Shown in pieces: positions 53,500 to 62,936 of a stretch of 64,000 bases of DNA. Every line of letters starts with the position of its first letter. The stretch's first letter is position 1. Location of the stretch: positions 1 through 64,000 of the forward strand of contig VXML01000009.1 of the NCBI GenBank assembly GCA_009841115.1, read 5' to 3'. Below the pieces are notes generated by a model, which had not been told where the DNA came from, did no database searches, and saw only the letters and a program-made list of their open reading frames with translations. This stretch comes from Gemmatimonadota bacterium (GTDB lineage: Bacteria > Latescibacterota > UBA2968 > UBA8231). Both the position numbers and the translations under genes were made by a program.

Positions 53500-54554
53500 G
53501 CGCGTCTAGGCACCATATCGTCGCTGGTTTGCTGTTCGCCTTTTTTGGGGTGCTAGTTCCCCTGCTCAACTATCTGGGTCTAGTTGCCGATACGACCCTG
53601 AACTTGTGGGGGCGCTACTTTTGTTTTGCCATCGTCGCCCTTGGGATGGACCTGATTTGGGGATTTACCGGTATTCTGTCGCTGTGCCAGGCGTTTTTCT
53701 TTTGCTTGGGCGGCTACGCCATCGGTATGCACATGCTGCTCAAGACTGGGACCAAAGGCGTGTACGGCAGCACGTTGCCCGACTTCATGGTTTGGAATCG
53801 GGTCGAGGAACTGCCGCTTTTCTGGGAGCCGTTCCACAGCCTGCCGCTAACTTTGATCCTCGGGCTGTTGGTGCCGGGATTGGCGGCGCTGGTCTTTGGT
53901 TTTCTCGCCTTCCGCAGCCGCATCAAGGGCGTGTATTTGGCCATTATCACTCAGGCGCTGGCGCTGGCGATGTGGCTATTGTTCCTGCGCAACGAGACTA
54001 TGTTGGGGGGGACCAACGGGCTGACGGATTTCAAGACGCTGCTGGGCTTTGAATTGGCCGAGCCGGCGACCAAGCGCGGGCTCTACGTGGTGGCGTGTGC
54101 GGCGTTGGTGGGGGCGTATTATCTCTGCCGCTATATCGTCGACTCCAAATTGGGCAAATTGCTGGTAGCCATCCGCGACAGCGAACACCGCCTGCGCTTT
54201 ATCGGCTACCACATCACTCGCTACAAGCTTTTCGTCTTTGTCGTCGCCAGCGCCTTGGCGGGCTTGGGGGGGATGCTCTACGTGCCGCAGACCGGCATCA
54301 TTACGCCAGGGCGCATGGATGTGCAGGCTTCGATTGAGATCGTGGTGTGGACCGCGGTCGGCGGCCGGGGGACGTTGGTGGGCGCGATCGTCGGAGCCGT
54401 GCTGGTCAACTTGCTCTACAGCTTTCTCACCGGCGCATTTCCCGGCACTTGGCTCTACTTTCTCGGCGCGCTCTTTGTCGGGGTGGTGCTGTTCTTTCCA
54501 GAGGGCGTCGCTGGCATAGTTGGGCGCTTGCGGCGGCGGTTGGTGGCCGCGTAA
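53496..54554 (+). CDS. urtC: Urea ABC transporter permease UrtC
   Basis: A 352-residue LivM-type permease with about nine membrane helices. WGFTGILSLCQAFFFCLGGYAIGMHM and MLGGTNGLTDF are UrtC signatures, and GLGGMLYVPQTGIITPGRMD is the conserved C-terminal loop. GTG overlaps the urtB stop as GTGA. Forms the membrane pore with UrtB. Confidence 0.94.
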   Translation: MSASRHHIVAGLLFAFFGVLVPLLNYLGLVADTTLNLWGRYFCFAIVALGMDLIWGFTGILSLCQAFFFCLGGYAIGMHMLLKTGTKGVYGSTLPDFMVWNRVEELPLFWEPFHSLPLTLILGLLVPGLAALVFGFLAFRSRIKGVYLAIITQALALAMWLLFLRNETMLGGTNGLTDFKTLLGFELAEPATKRGLYVVACAALVGAYYLCRYIVDSKLGKLLVAIRDSEHRLRFIGYHITRYKLFVFVVASALAGLGGMLYVPQTGIITPGRMDVQASIEIVVWTAVGGRGTLVGAIVGAVLVNLLYSFLTGAFPGTWLYFLGALFVGVVLFFPEGVAGIVGRLRRRLVAA

Positions 54555-54567
54555 CGAGAGTTGGGCG

Positions 54568-55332
54568 ATGGACAATCTATACGTGCAGCAGTTGAGTGTG
54601 TCGTTCGACGGCTTCAAGGCGCTGGATATCGACATTTTTGAGGTCGCCCAAAACGAGTTGCGGGTGGTCATCGGCCCCAATGGCGCGGGCAAGACGACCC
54701 TGCTTGACGTGCTCTGCGGCCGGGCCCGGCCCGACATTGGCCACGCCTATTTCAAGGATCAGGACCTGACCAAGCTGAGCGAGGACGAGATCGTCGATTT
54801 AGGGGTGGGGCGCAAGTTCCAAGCGCCGACGGTTTTTACTTCGCTGACCGTCGCCGACAACCTGATGCTAGCTGTGAAGGCCAATCGCAGCGTCTTCGCC
54901 TCGCTGTTCTATCGGCTCAAAGCGGCTGAGCGCCGCCGGATTGAGGAGGTGGCCGAGCGCACGGGGCTGGAGGATGCGCTCGACGAGGTCGCCGGTACCC
55001 TGTCGCACGGTCAGAAGCAGTGGTTGGAGATCGCCATGGTTATCTTGCAGGACCCCACGCTCTTTCTGGTCGATGAGCCAGCGGCAGGCATGACCGACGA
55101 GGAAACTTTCCGCACTGGAGAAATCCTCCAGGGGCTGGCCGAGGATCACGCCCTGATTGTCATTGAGCACGACATGGAATTCGTGCGGCAAATCGCCCGC
55201 AAGGTCACGGTGCTACACGAGGGCAGAATTTTAGTCGAAGGGCCGATGGAAGCGGTGCAGAACGACCCACGCGTCATTGAGTGCTATTTGGGAACGGCCA
55301 TGGAACGGGAGGAACACAGTGCAGTCGGCTGA
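54568..55332 (+). CDS. urtD: Urea ABC transporter ATP-binding protein UrtD
   Basis: A 254-residue ABC ATPase of the LivG type: GPNGAGKTTLLDVLCG (Walker A), GRKFQAPTVFTSLTV (Q-loop, UrtD-like), LSHGQKQWLEIAM (signature) and LFLVDEPAAGMTDEE (Walker B). It energises urea import with UrtE. ATG at 54568, 13 bp after urtC; it overlaps urtE by 14 bp. Confidence 0.93.
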   Translation: MDNLYVQQLSVSFDGFKALDIDIFEVAQNELRVVIGPNGAGKTTLLDVLCGRARPDIGHAYFKDQDLTKLSEDEIVDLGVGRKFQAPTVFTSLTVADNLMLAVKANRSVFASLFYRLKAAERRRIEEVAERTGLEDALDEVAGTLSHGQKQWLEIAMVILQDPTLFLVDEPAAGMTDEETFRTGEILQGLAEDHALIVIEHDMEFVRQIARKVTVLHEGRILVEGPMEAVQNDPRVIECYLGTAMEREEHSAVG

Positions 55333-56029
55333 GGCCACGCTGGCGGTGGAGGAGTTGGATATCCACTACGGGGGCAGCCGCATCTTGCGGGATATTAGCT
55401 TACAGGTTCCCGGCGGCTCGATTGTGGCGGTGATGGGGCGCAACGGCGTTGGCAAAACGACGCTGCTCAAGGCGATCATGGGGTTGTTGGCACCGAGCAA
55501 GGGCCGGGTGTTTTTTGCTGGCGAGGACGTCACTGCGCTGACGGCTGACAAGCGCACTCGGCGGGGGTTGGGGTACGTGCCTCAGGGCCGCGAGATTTTT
55601 CCGCAGTTGACGGTGCGGGAAAACTTGGAGATCGGCTTGCAGGCGCGCGGTGGCGGTGGCGAGGTTCCCGAAGAAGTGTTCGCGCTCTTTCCGGTGCTGG
55701 CGGACATGCAGGAGCGGATGGGCGGCAATTTGAGCGGTGGACAACAACAGCAGTTGGCCATTGCCCGGGCGCTGGTCGGCGAACCCAAGGTCTTGATGCT
55801 GGACGAGCCGACCGAAGGGATTCAGCCGTCGATCATTTTGGAAATAGAAAAGGTGTTGCTCCAGCTCAAGGAGCGGGGCGAATTCGCCATTGTCTTGGTC
55901 GAGCAGTACTTCGACTTCGCGCGGCAGATCGCCGATCACTTCTTTCTGATGGATCGCGGCAGCATCCTGTTGCAGGGGACGGCCGACGAGTTGTCGGATG
56001 AAAGTATCAAGACTCACCTGACGTTTTGA
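55319..56029 (+). CDS. urtE: Urea ABC transporter ATP-binding protein UrtE
   Basis: A 236-residue LivF-type ATPase: [18 protein letters not shown] with the UrtE-specific NGVGKTT loop, [30 protein letters not shown] and [14 protein letters not shown]. The GIQPSII ending distinguishes UrtE from LivF. GTG at 55319 follows GGGAGG. Last transporter gene; ureAB begins 10 bp later. Confidence 0.93.
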   Translation: MQSAEATLAVEELDIHYGGSRILRDISLQVPGGSIVAVMGRNGVGKTTLLKAIMGLLAPSKGRVFFAGEDVTALTADKRTRRGLGYVPQGREIFPQLTVRENLEIGLQARGGGGEVPEEVFALFPVLADMQERMGGNLSGGQQQQLAIARALVGEPKVLMLDEPTEGIQPSIILEIEKVLLQLKERGEFAIVLVEQYFDFARQIADHFFLMDRGSILLQGTADELSDESIKTHLTF

Positions 56030-56039
56030 GGGAGGATTC

Positions 56040-56795
56040 ATGCGGCTTTCACCGAGGGAAATCGACAAGCTAGTATTGCACAACGCTGGGTTTGTGGCGC
56101 AGAAGCGTTATGCCCGGGGCCTGCGGCTGAACTACCCGGAGGCGACTGCGCTGATCGCGGCGCAGTTGCTCGAATTTATCCGCGATGGCGAGCGGGTCGC
56201 CACCTTGATGGACAAGGGCAAGCAGTTACTCGGTATTGAAGATGTGTTGCCGGGGGTGCCGGAGATGGTGCACGAGGTGCAGGTGGAGGGCACGTTTCCC
56301 GACGGCACCAAACTGGTGACGGTCCATCAGCCGATCTGCCGGGTGCGCGGCAACGCCGAGTTGGCGCTCTATGGGTCGGGGCTGGTGCGCGTGGGAGAGA
56401 CGTGGTCGCCGGACAACGCGTCCAGCGCCGCGCCTGGGGAAGCGCTGGTGGCGGATGAGGAACTCGCGCTCAACGCCGACCGCGAAAAAGTGGAGCTTGA
56501 AGTGGCGAACATGGGCGACCGCCCTGTGCAAGTGGGATCGCACTTTCCCTTTTTTGAGGCCAACGCCGAATTGCGCTTTGACCGCGCGCGGGCCTATGGC
56601 TTTCGCCTCGATATTCCCTCGGGAACCGCAGTGCGTTTCGAGCCGGGGGAGACCAAGACGGTGACGCTGGTCGCCGTAGCTGGCAAGCGCGTCGTCCACG
56701 GAGGCAGTGGTTTGATCGGCGGAGCCTTGAGCGACGACAACAAGGCCGCCGCCCTTGAACGCGCTAAAGAGCGCGGCTTTTTAGGAGCGGAGTAA
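56040..56795 (+). CDS. ureAB: Fused urease gamma-beta subunit
   Basis: A 251-residue fusion: residues 1-100 are gamma ([53 protein letters not shown]) and about 130-250 are beta ([36 protein letters not shown]), with a 30-residue linker. The beta motif GSHYHFFEVN reads [10 protein letters not shown], so one normally conserved His is replaced. Fusions of this kind are known in several bacteria. Structural part of urease with UreC. GGAGG precedes the ATG. Confidence 0.93.
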   Translation: MRLSPREIDKLVLHNAGFVAQKRYARGLRLNYPEATALIAAQLLEFIRDGERVATLMDKGKQLLGIEDVLPGVPEMVHEVQVEGTFPDGTKLVTVHQPICRVRGNAELALYGSGLVRVGETWSPDNASSAAPGEALVADEELALNADREKVELEVANMGDRPVQVGSHFPFFEANAELRFDRARAYGFRLDIPSGTAVRFEPGETKTVTLVAVAGKRVVHGGSGLIGGALSDDNKAAALERAKERGFLGAE

Positions 56796-56797
56796 TC

Positions 56798-58501
56798 ATG
56801 CGCATTGATCGACGCGCTTATGCGGATATGTACGGCCCCACCACTGGCGACCGGGTGCGGTTGGGTGACACGGATTTGGTCGTCGAGGTCGAGCAAGATC
56901 ACACTGTGTACGGCGAGGAGTGCAAGTTCGGCGGCGGCAAAGTGCTGCGCGACGGCATGGGGCAGCAGAGCGGCGCGAGCCAGAAAGAGGCGCTGGACTT
57001 GGTGATTACCAATGCGCTGGTGCTTGACTACACGGGCATTTACAAAGCCGACATTGGCGTCAAAGACGGGCGCATCGCCGGGATCGGCAAGGCTGGCAAC
57101 CCGGACATTATGCCGGGCGTTGCCGAGCAGATGGTCGTCGGCGCGACTACTGAAGTGGTGGCCGGGGAGAAGCTGATTTTGACGGCTGGGGCGCTGGACG
57201 TGCACGTGCATTTTATCTGCCCGCAGCAAGTTGAAGAGGCCATTGCCTCGGGTATCACCACGATGCTCGGCGGCGGCACCGGACCGGCGACCGGAACGAA
57301 TGCGACCACTTGTACGCCAGGGGCTTTTTACATCCGCACGATGCTGCAGGCGGCCGATGCTTGGCCGCTCAATTTTGGCTTTTTGGGCAAGGGCAATTCG
57401 TCGTTGCGCCCGGGGTTGGCGGCACAAGTTGAGGCCGGAGCTTGCGGCCTCAAGCTGCACGAGGACTGGGGCACGACGCCAGCGGCTATCGACGCGTGTC
57501 TGGCGGTTGCCGAAGAATTCGACGTGCAGGTTTGCATTCACACCGATACGCTTAACGAGTCGGGTTTTGTCGAGGCGTCGCGGGCGGCCTTCAAAGGGCG
57601 GACGATTCACACCTACCACACCGAGGGCGCGGGCGGCGGCCACGCGCCCGATATTATGCGGCTTTGCGGCGAGGCCAATGTGCTGCCCTCTTCGACCAAC
57701 CCGACGCGGCCTTTCACGGTCAATACGATAGACGAACATCTGGACATGCTGATGGTCTGCCACCACCTCGACAAGAATATCCCCGAGGACGTGGCCTTTG
57801 CCGAGAGCCGGATCCGCGAGGAGACCATCGCTGCCGAAGATATTTTGCACGACTTGGGTGCGCTGTCGATTATCGCCTCGGATAGCCAAGCGATGGGTCG
57901 AGTGGGGGAGGTGGTGTGCCGGACTTGGCAGACGGCGCACAAGATGCGCCAGCAGCGGGGCTTGTTGCCCGAAGATCCGGGCGGTGCTGACAATTATCGC
58001 GCGCGGCGCTACGTCGCCAAATACACCATCAATCCAGCCATTGCCCACGGACTCTCGGCTCAGATCGGCTCGGTGGAGACGGGCAAGCTGGCCGATTTGG
58101 TGTTGTGGCAGCCGGCTTTTTTTGGCGTCAAGCCCGAGTTGGTGATTAAGGGTGGAGTGATTGCTTACGCGCAGATGGGGGACGCGAACGCTTCGATACC
58201 CACGCCGCAGCCCGTGTATCCGCGCCCCATGTTCGGGGCCTATGGCAACGCGGTTGGGCCGACTTCGCTGGCTTTTGTTTCGCAGGCGTCGCGCGAGCGG
58301 GTGGGGGAGTATGGGTTGGCGAAAGAGGTCGTGTCGGTCGAGCATTGCCGCGACATTGGCAAGGCCGATATGCGGCTCAACGACGTGGTGCCCGATATCG
58401 AGGTTGATCCGGAGACCTACAAGGTGAAGGTTGACGGCGAGGAAATTACCTGCGAACCCGCGGAAAAACTGCCGCTGGCGCAACTGTATCACCTGTTCTA
58501 A
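56798..58501 (+). CDS. ureC: Urease alpha subunit
   Basis: A 567-residue catalytic subunit. [12 protein letters not shown] (nickel His pair), [16 protein letters not shown] with the carbamylated lysine, [28 protein letters not shown] (nickel ligands) and MVCHHLD with the flap Cys/His are all intact. It hydrolyses urea to ammonia and carbamate. Length is normal. Two bp after ureAB. Confidence 0.97.
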   Translation: MRIDRRAYADMYGPTTGDRVRLGDTDLVVEVEQDHTVYGEECKFGGGKVLRDGMGQQSGASQKEALDLVITNALVLDYTGIYKADIGVKDGRIAGIGKAGNPDIMPGVAEQMVVGATTEVVAGEKLILTAGALDVHVHFICPQQVEEAIASGITTMLGGGTGPATGTNATTCTPGAFYIRTMLQAADAWPLNFGFLGKGNSSLRPGLAAQVEAGACGLKLHEDWGTTPAAIDACLAVAEEFDVQVCIHTDTLNESGFVEASRAAFKGRTIHTYHTEGAGGGHAPDIMRLCGEANVLPSSTNPTRPFTVNTIDEHLDMLMVCHHLDKNIPEDVAFAESRIREETIAAEDILHDLGALSIIASDSQAMGRVGEVVCRTWQTAHKMRQQRGLLPEDPGGADNYRARRYVAKYTINPAIAHGLSAQIGSVETGKLADLVLWQPAFFGVKPELVIKGGVIAYAQMGDANASIPTPQPVYPRPMFGAYGNAVGPTSLAFVSQASRERVGEYGLAKEVVSVEHCRDIGKADMRLNDVVPDIEVDPETYKVKVDGEEITCEPAEKLPLAQLYHLF

Positions 58502-59155
58502 ATGAATCGCCTCTATCCGTTAATGCACCTAGCCGACAGTGCGCTGCCGGCTGGTGGCTACGCCTTTTCCAATGGCTTGGAGGGGGCGTATCAGTTGGGC
58601 TTGTTGGATGCGCCTGGGGCGCTGGAGGAGTTCGTGCATTCGGCGCTGATGGCTGCGGCCTACGGCGAGATTCCCTTTATCCATTCTTGTTATGTAGAAT
58701 CCGACGAAGGTGCTGTGGCGGAAATGTTGCATTTCTACGACGCAATGATCGCGGCTCCGGCGATGCGTCGGGCGAGTTTGATCTTGGGTAAGAATTGGTT
58801 GCGGTTGATGGCTGGCTTGTACCCGGAGGTCAAATTCGCAAACTTGCGGCGGGCGCACGCGCACTACACGGTGATTTTTGGGCTAGCGTTGAAGGCCGCG
58901 GGATTTGCACAAGTCGATGCTCAGCAGCTCTACATGTTTCAAGTGCTCAGGGACCAGATGAGTGCTGCGGTGCGTCTCGGGATCGTCGGGCCGATGGAGG
59001 CCACGCGACGGCAGTTGGGTCTGTATGTGCATTGCGAGGAATTGCTGGCGGAAGTTGCGGGGCGACCGTACGCACAAGCGACGCGCTGCGCGCCACAGCT
59101 CGACATTGTCCAGAGCGTGCACGACGATCTCTATTCGCGCCTTTTCCAAAGTTGA
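58502..59155 (+). CDS. ureF: Urease accessory protein UreF
   Basis: A 217-residue all-helical Ure[24 protein letters not shown] is the family start, [14 protein letters not shown] and [18 protein letters not shown] follow. It acts with UreD as a GTPase-activating scaffold for UreG. ATG begins directly after the ureC stop; ureG follows after 13 bp. Confidence 0.92.
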   Translation: MNRLYPLMHLADSALPAGGYAFSNGLEGAYQLGLLDAPGALEEFVHSALMAAAYGEIPFIHSCYVESDEGAVAEMLHFYDAMIAAPAMRRASLILGKNWLRLMAGLYPEVKFANLRRAHAHYTVIFGLALKAAGFAQVDAQQLYMFQVLRDQMSAAVRLGIVGPMEATRRQLGLYVHCEELLAEVAGRPYAQATRCAPQLDIVQSVHDDLYSRLFQS

Positions 59156-59168
59156 CAGAGAGGGATGT

Positions 59169-59879
59169 ATGGGGCACGACCACGACCACACACACGAACC
59201 GTTTGATTCGCCTGGACTTTTTGCCGACCGCGAAAGTCCGAACCCGCATCGCGATTTTGCCGACCGAGCTTTTACAGTGGGAATTGGCGGGCCGGTTGGC
59301 AGCGGCAAGACGGCGCTGTTGCAGGCTTTGTGCGAAAGGTTGCGCGACGAGTATAGCTTGGGGGTGGTCACCAACGACATCTTCACTCGTGAGGACGCCG
59401 AATTTCTGCTTCGGCACGAGGCGTTGGAACAGGAGCGCATCGTCGGCGTCGAGACTGGCGGTTGTCCGCACGCGGCAATTCGCGAGGATATCTCGCTGAA
59501 TTTGAATGCGCTTGAAGACTTGATGGACCGTTTTGCCGGGGGGATCGACTTACTGCTGGTCGAAAGCGGCGGTGACAACTTGGCGGCCCATTTCAGCCGC
59601 GAACTCGTCGATTATTCGGTGTACGTCATCGACGTGTCCGGTGGCGACAAAATTCCGCGCAAGGGCGGCCCGGGGACGACGCAGTCGGATCTGCTGGTGA
59701 TTAACAAGACCGATCTGGCCGAGATGGTGGGGGCGGATCTGGGGGTGATGGATCGCGATGCCAAGAAGATGCGCGGCGAGGGGCCGACGGTTTTTGCTTG
59801 CATCAAGGATCGGGAGGGACTGGAGGTAATTGTCGGGCACATTCTCACGGCGCGCGAGAGGGCTACCGTTTCTTGCTGA
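59169..59879 (+). CDS. ureG: Urease accessory GTPase UreG with His-rich N terminus
   Basis: A 236-residue SIMIBI GTPase. [13 protein letters not shown] (P-loop), [31 protein letters not shown] (CPH nickel site), [14 protein letters not shown] and [14 protein letters not shown] (guanine site) are present. The start GHDHDHTHE is a His/Asp nickel-binding tail. No ureE is in the operon, so this tail may replace the UreE metallochaperone. Its last 17 bp overlap the convergent RHH gene. Confidence 0.93.
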   Translation: MGHDHDHTHEPFDSPGLFADRESPNPHRDFADRAFTVGIGGPVGSGKTALLQALCERLRDEYSLGVVTNDIFTREDAEFLLRHEALEQERIVGVETGGCPHAAIREDISLNLNALEDLMDRFAGGIDLLLVESGGDNLAAHFSRELVDYSVYVIDVSGGDKIPRKGGPGTTQSDLLVINKTDLAEMVGADLGVMDRDAKKMRGEGPTVFACIKDREGLEVIVGHILTARERATVSC

Positions 59880-60120
59880 TGGCCTCGGTAGCGGCCGTCT
59901 TGGCGCACTTGGCCGGGGCAATGGCATAGCCGCCCGGCCCCAAATCAAGACGGCTAAAGACCTGATATGGCGTTTCGGCTGTTGATACTTTGGGTGCCAA
60001 CGCTGCATACGCTTGGAGGCCGCGCTTGAGCACTTCTGAGATGGAAAGGCCGGTCTGGTTGCACAAAACGGACAAGGTAGCTTCGGCATCGTCGTCGAGC
60101 TGAATCGTTCTAGTGCCCAT
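59863..60120 (-). CDS. Ribbon-helix-helix (CopG/Arc-type) antitoxin-like protein
   Basis: An 85-residue protein: [18 protein letters not shown] is the DNA-binding beta strand and [15 protein letters not shown] the helix of RHH proteins. Such proteins are antitoxins or plasmid-type regulators. No toxin gene is attached to it. Its 3-prime end lies inside ureG. Confidence 0.65.
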   Translation of the reverse strand: MGTRTIQLDDDAEATLSVLCNQTGLSISEVLKRGLQAYAALAPKVSTAETPYQVFSRLDLGPGGYAIAPAKCAKTAATEAISKKR

Positions 60121-60192
60121 CTGAAACTCCCGTTGTTGGCTGTAAGACCGTGAATCTAGTACTTCACTGCCGCCAGGCTGTCGGTGGTCTAC

Positions 60193-60498
60193 TCACGTGC
60201 CAAGGGCACGCACAACCGCTTCTGGCTCACGGTCGATAACAGTCAGCAGAACGCGGGCCGCGCGATCTGGAACGCGACGGCCTTGTTCCCAATCCTGCAC
60301 TGCGCGTACGTCGAGACCGAACCGCTCGGCGAATTTCTTGCGACTCAACTTCATGCCGTCACGAAGCGCGCGAATCCGCTCTGCGGTCGGATCATCCACG
60401 ATTCGGCAGGGAAGATCGATCTCACCGCGCACGTGGGCGAGCACCTCTCCTAGCGCCGTCTCGATTTCTCGACCCAATGGAGTCTGTTCCGTTGTCAT
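60193..60498 (-). CDS. HigA/NadS-like XRE-family antitoxin
   Basis: A 101-residue helix-turn-helix protein. The C-terminal HTH is read as LRDGMKLSRKKFAERFGLDVRAVQDWEQGRR-type sequence (QDWEQGRRVPDRAARVLL), the HigA-2/NadS pattern. Antitoxins of this type follow their RelE/HigB toxin gene; here the upstream toxin frame ends in an ATGA overlap but its start is destroyed. The antitoxin looks intact. Confidence 0.75.
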   Translation of the reverse strand: MTTEQTPLGREIETALGEVLAHVRGEIDLPCRIVDDPTAERIRALRDGMKLSRKKFAERFGLDVRAVQDWEQGRRVPDRAARVLLTVIDREPEAVVRALGT

Positions 60499-60701
60499 TT
60501 GGTTTTCTCCTTTTCCTTAATCGCAGCCACTAGCCTTGTTAGAGCCTTCTTATCCGCCGGGCTTAGGTCGTCTCGGTCGGCCTTCGCATAGGCTGTCAAC
60601 ATATAGACGGCTTCTGAAGCGGTGGGATGGAAGTAAATCGTCCGAATGCCGCCCCGCTTGCCCCGTCCCGAGTGCGTGTTATACGGCGGGTCGATGTAGA
60701 G
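60495..60701 (-). pseudogene. Truncated HigB/RelE-type toxin remnant with a DPPYNT methylase-like scrap at its 5-prime end
   Basis: Too short for normal calling. The frame after TAA (60702-60704) encodes LYIDPPYNTHSGRGKRGG and then IRTIYFHPTASEAVYMLTAYAKADRDDLSPADKKALTRLV, stopping at 60495-60497. The latter part is a HigB/RelE C terminus (GRGKRGGxRxIYF, YAKxDRDDLS). The normal N-terminal half is missing, replaced by a stretch identical to motif IV of type III/Mod N6-adenine methylases (YIDPPYNT). It overlaps the antitoxin ATG. No start codon is available, so it is read as a fusion scar. Confidence 0.6.
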
Positions 60702-60722
60702 TTAGCTAGTGCAGGGTCGACA

Positions 60723-62198
60723 TCAGCTATCGCCTACTAGGACTTCTGACATGGCTTCTTCCCACTCGGCAATCCACTGTTCGGCTTCTTCTTCCGTGTA
60801 CATTCCAGTGATGGCACCACTGTCTTCTGGTAATTCGTGGCTTGTCGGCTGATCAATGTGTGGTTCCAGTATCTCTCGTAATTTCCTTGCTCCCGCCTCA
60901 GACAAGTCTGCTACGAGGGAGTTGACGTCCTGCTTGGTCAACCCTCCAGAGAGCACTACTCCTGATAGATCGGTTTCTTTATTTGTTCTTTTCCTTAATC
61001 GCTCTCGGACTGCCTCCAAATCATTAACCGCAGAACTACCGACCCCTTGTAATTGTGCCCGCTCCGGATTGATTTCTTGCCGGATCGTTGCGTTCAGATG
61101 TTGAAGACCTTGTAACGAACTGAATTGTGCCTCATGCAACTGAGCCGCCCTGAGATACACCCCTTGCATCTGGGTATCTCTTAGAATTGCCCCGTGTAAC
61201 TGCGCCATGTGAAGATTAGCTCCTTGCAGGTAGGCTCCGCTAAGACTGGCCATTTGCATCCTCGCCAATGAAAGATCAGCCCCTTGCAGATACGTTCCAT
61301 TTAGACCAGCCTCTTGCAAATGGGCATCTCTTAGAATTGCCCCGTGTAACTGCACCATGTGAAGATTAGCTCCTTGCAGGTGAGCACTCCAAAGAATAGC
61401 CTTTTGCAAGTGTGCCCCGTTCAGAATAGCCCCTTGCAGGTGTGCCTCTTTAAGAATGGCCCCTTGCAGATGTGCATTGGGCAAGACAGCTCCTTTCAGG
61501 CGTGCATTGAAAAGATCAGCCTTTTGCAGGTGTGCCCCGTTCAGAATAGCCCCTTCTAAACGCGCCTCCTTGAGATCGGCCCCGTTCAGCCAGCTTCCCT
61601 GCAAGTTGATGTGGCAACCTTTGAAAACCTCGTAATCCTGTACGAACAGCAACGTCAACAGGCTTTGGGTTTCCTCAGAGGGTTCCGACTTGTGCGTTTC
61701 CCGATATTTGCTTTCGCCCGTCGTCTGGCGGATATGGGCGCAGAGAATATCGAGCACAGTCTGGCGCAAATCTTCCGTGTCTTCCGCCAGATGAAAGAGT
61801 TCGTAGGCCCCACCTAGGCGCACAGAGTCCGATTCATGCCCCAAGTGTTCAATGGCGTTTTTCAGGCGATCCTGCCGCTGCCCCTGCTCCGTTTTCGCTA
61901 CGGCGTCGGCCTGCGCTCTTGCGGCGTCGGCCTGTGCTTCTGCGGTCTGCTCCATCGCCTTGGCGCGCTTGTAGGACATCAGGGCTTGCAGGGCGACCAA
62001 GACGCCGCCCATACCGATGCCTAGAAATTTCAGAGTTTCATTTTTGCTGGGTAAGTCAAGAAGTTCAGAAGTATGCTTTTCGACATATTCAAAGGACAGG
62101 ACGCCTACAAAAACTATCACCGAGACGATGAGTAGGACGATGAGAGCGGTCTGAAAGATCGAAAAAAGATTTTCTTTGATTTTAGAAAAGAATTTCAT
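60723..62198 (-). CDS. Membrane-anchored pentapeptide-repeat protein
   Basis: A 491-residue protein with two N-terminal membrane helices (about 13-37 and 57-76), a charged Ala-rich coiled coil (80-110), a helical VRLGGAYELFHLAEDTED segment, and a right-handed beta-helix of A(N/D/H)LxxAxL pentapeptides from about 190 to 365 (LQGANLHMAQLHGAILRD type). The C terminus is acidic. Some relatives bind gyrase or form effector pores; anchoring to membranes beside defence-like genes suggests an effector role, which is inference. Two 56-bp blocks of the repeat are nearly identical. Confidence 0.72.
   Translation of the reverse strand: MKFFSKIKENLFSIFQTALIVLLIVSVIVFVGVLSFEYVEKHTSELLDLPSKNETLKFLGIGMGGVLVALQALMSYKRAKAMEQTAEAQADAARAQADAVAKTEQGQRQDRLKNAIEHLGHESDSVRLGGAYELFHLAEDTEDLRQTVLDILCAHIRQTTGESKYRETHKSEPSEETQSLLTLLFVQDYEVFKGCHINLQGSWLNGADLKEARLEGAILNGAHLQKADLFNARLKGAVLPNAHLQGAILKEAHLQGAILNGAHLQKAILWSAHLQGANLHMVQLHGAILRDAHLQEAGLNGTYLQGADLSLARMQMASLSGAYLQGANLHMAQLHGAILRDTQMQGVYLRAAQLHEAQFSSLQGLQHLNATIRQEINPERAQLQGVGSSAVNDLEAVRERLRKRTNKETDLSGVVLSGGLTKQDVNSLVADLSEAGARKLREILEPHIDQPTSHELPEDSGAITGMYTEEEAEQWIAEWEEAMSEVLVGDS
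61176..61231. repeat. 56-bp direct repeat within the pentapeptide gene (second copy at 61326-61381)
   Basis: The two copies differ at one base and lie 150 bp, or ten pentapeptides, apart, pointing to recent internal duplication of two beta-helix coils. Confidence 0.75.
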
Positions 62199-62234
62199 CG
62201 TGGATTCTCAGGAAGTCATTCTCAACTGTTCCGT

Positions 62235-62936
62235 TTAGCCGGAAGTCGTCAGCGAGTGTTCCAATCGTTCTAACCACTCCTCAAAATGTGGACACTCGCG
62301 GCGTATTGCATGGATACCGATTTCCAAAGCAGCTAAGTTTCCCATAAACGGCTTCTGGTAGTCAGGCACTAGGTGTCCAATGCGCTTGGAGGGTGCGGTA
62401 TCAGGTGAATCGTCGATCTCTTCCGGGCTGGCGAATTGGTCGCGAATGGCCTGCAAGCGCGGGACGAGATCCTCGCGGCCAATTCCGCGGCCGAATCTCT
62501 CACAATCGCTGAAAAGCATGGCCTCGAACTCGTGCATCATCACGTATGGAATAAAGCGGTCCGCGTTGAAGGCACCGCCCATTCCTTGGCTGATGTCTGC
62601 CAAAAGCGCATCCTCAACAGTCTTTGCTTTCTGCGCGAACACAATCCCGCCCGCAGTTTTTCTTCCCGGCCAGGTTTTGTTGCCAGATTGCGGTAGCCCG
62701 TAGTAATCCACCATAGTAGTGACAAGGCGTCCAGCATCTTGCTTGAGATGCCCCAATATATCCTTCTTCACCTCTGCCCATCCCTTGACTCCGCCCCGGC
62801 GACTGCGCTGACGAGCGTTCCCCATCAAGCGAGCATTCACCGCAGAGTAGCCGCGATCATACAAGTAGGGCCTGAGCAGTTCGTTTACGAAGGTCTCTTC
62901 GGTCTCGCCCTCGACATGTACGAGTAACCGACTCAC
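62235..62936 (-). CDS. DUF4276-family protein (TOPRIM-like), partner of the AAA ATPase
   Basis: A 233-residue protein. LLVHVEGETEETFV (near residues 4-17) carries the VEGxTE acidic motif and VTTMVDYYGLP the acidic strand expected of a TOPRIM-like fold; MHEFEAMLFSD and RECPHFEEWL complete the DUF4276 pattern. TOPRIM-type proteins paired with ATPases are nucleases in several phage-defence systems. GTG at 62936 overlaps the ATPase stop by 4 bp, so the two are coupled. No direct function is known to me for this family. Confidence 0.72.
   Translation of the reverse strand: MSRLLVHVEGETEETFVNELLRPYLYDRGYSAVNARLMGNARQRSRRGGVKGWAEVKKDILGHLKQDAGRLVTTMVDYYGLPQSGNKTWPGRKTAGGIVFAQKAKTVEDALLADISQGMGGAFNADRFIPYVMMHEFEAMLFSDCERFGRGIGREDLVPRLQAIRDQFASPEEIDDSPDTAPSKRIGHLVPDYQKPFMGNLAALEIGIHAIRRECPHFEEWLERLEHSLTTSG

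Noticed and set aside
61140-61600. Regular short repeats that look array-like
   Set aside because: They are degenerate 15-bp periods encoding pentapeptides in an intact frame, not CRISPR repeats with unique spacers.
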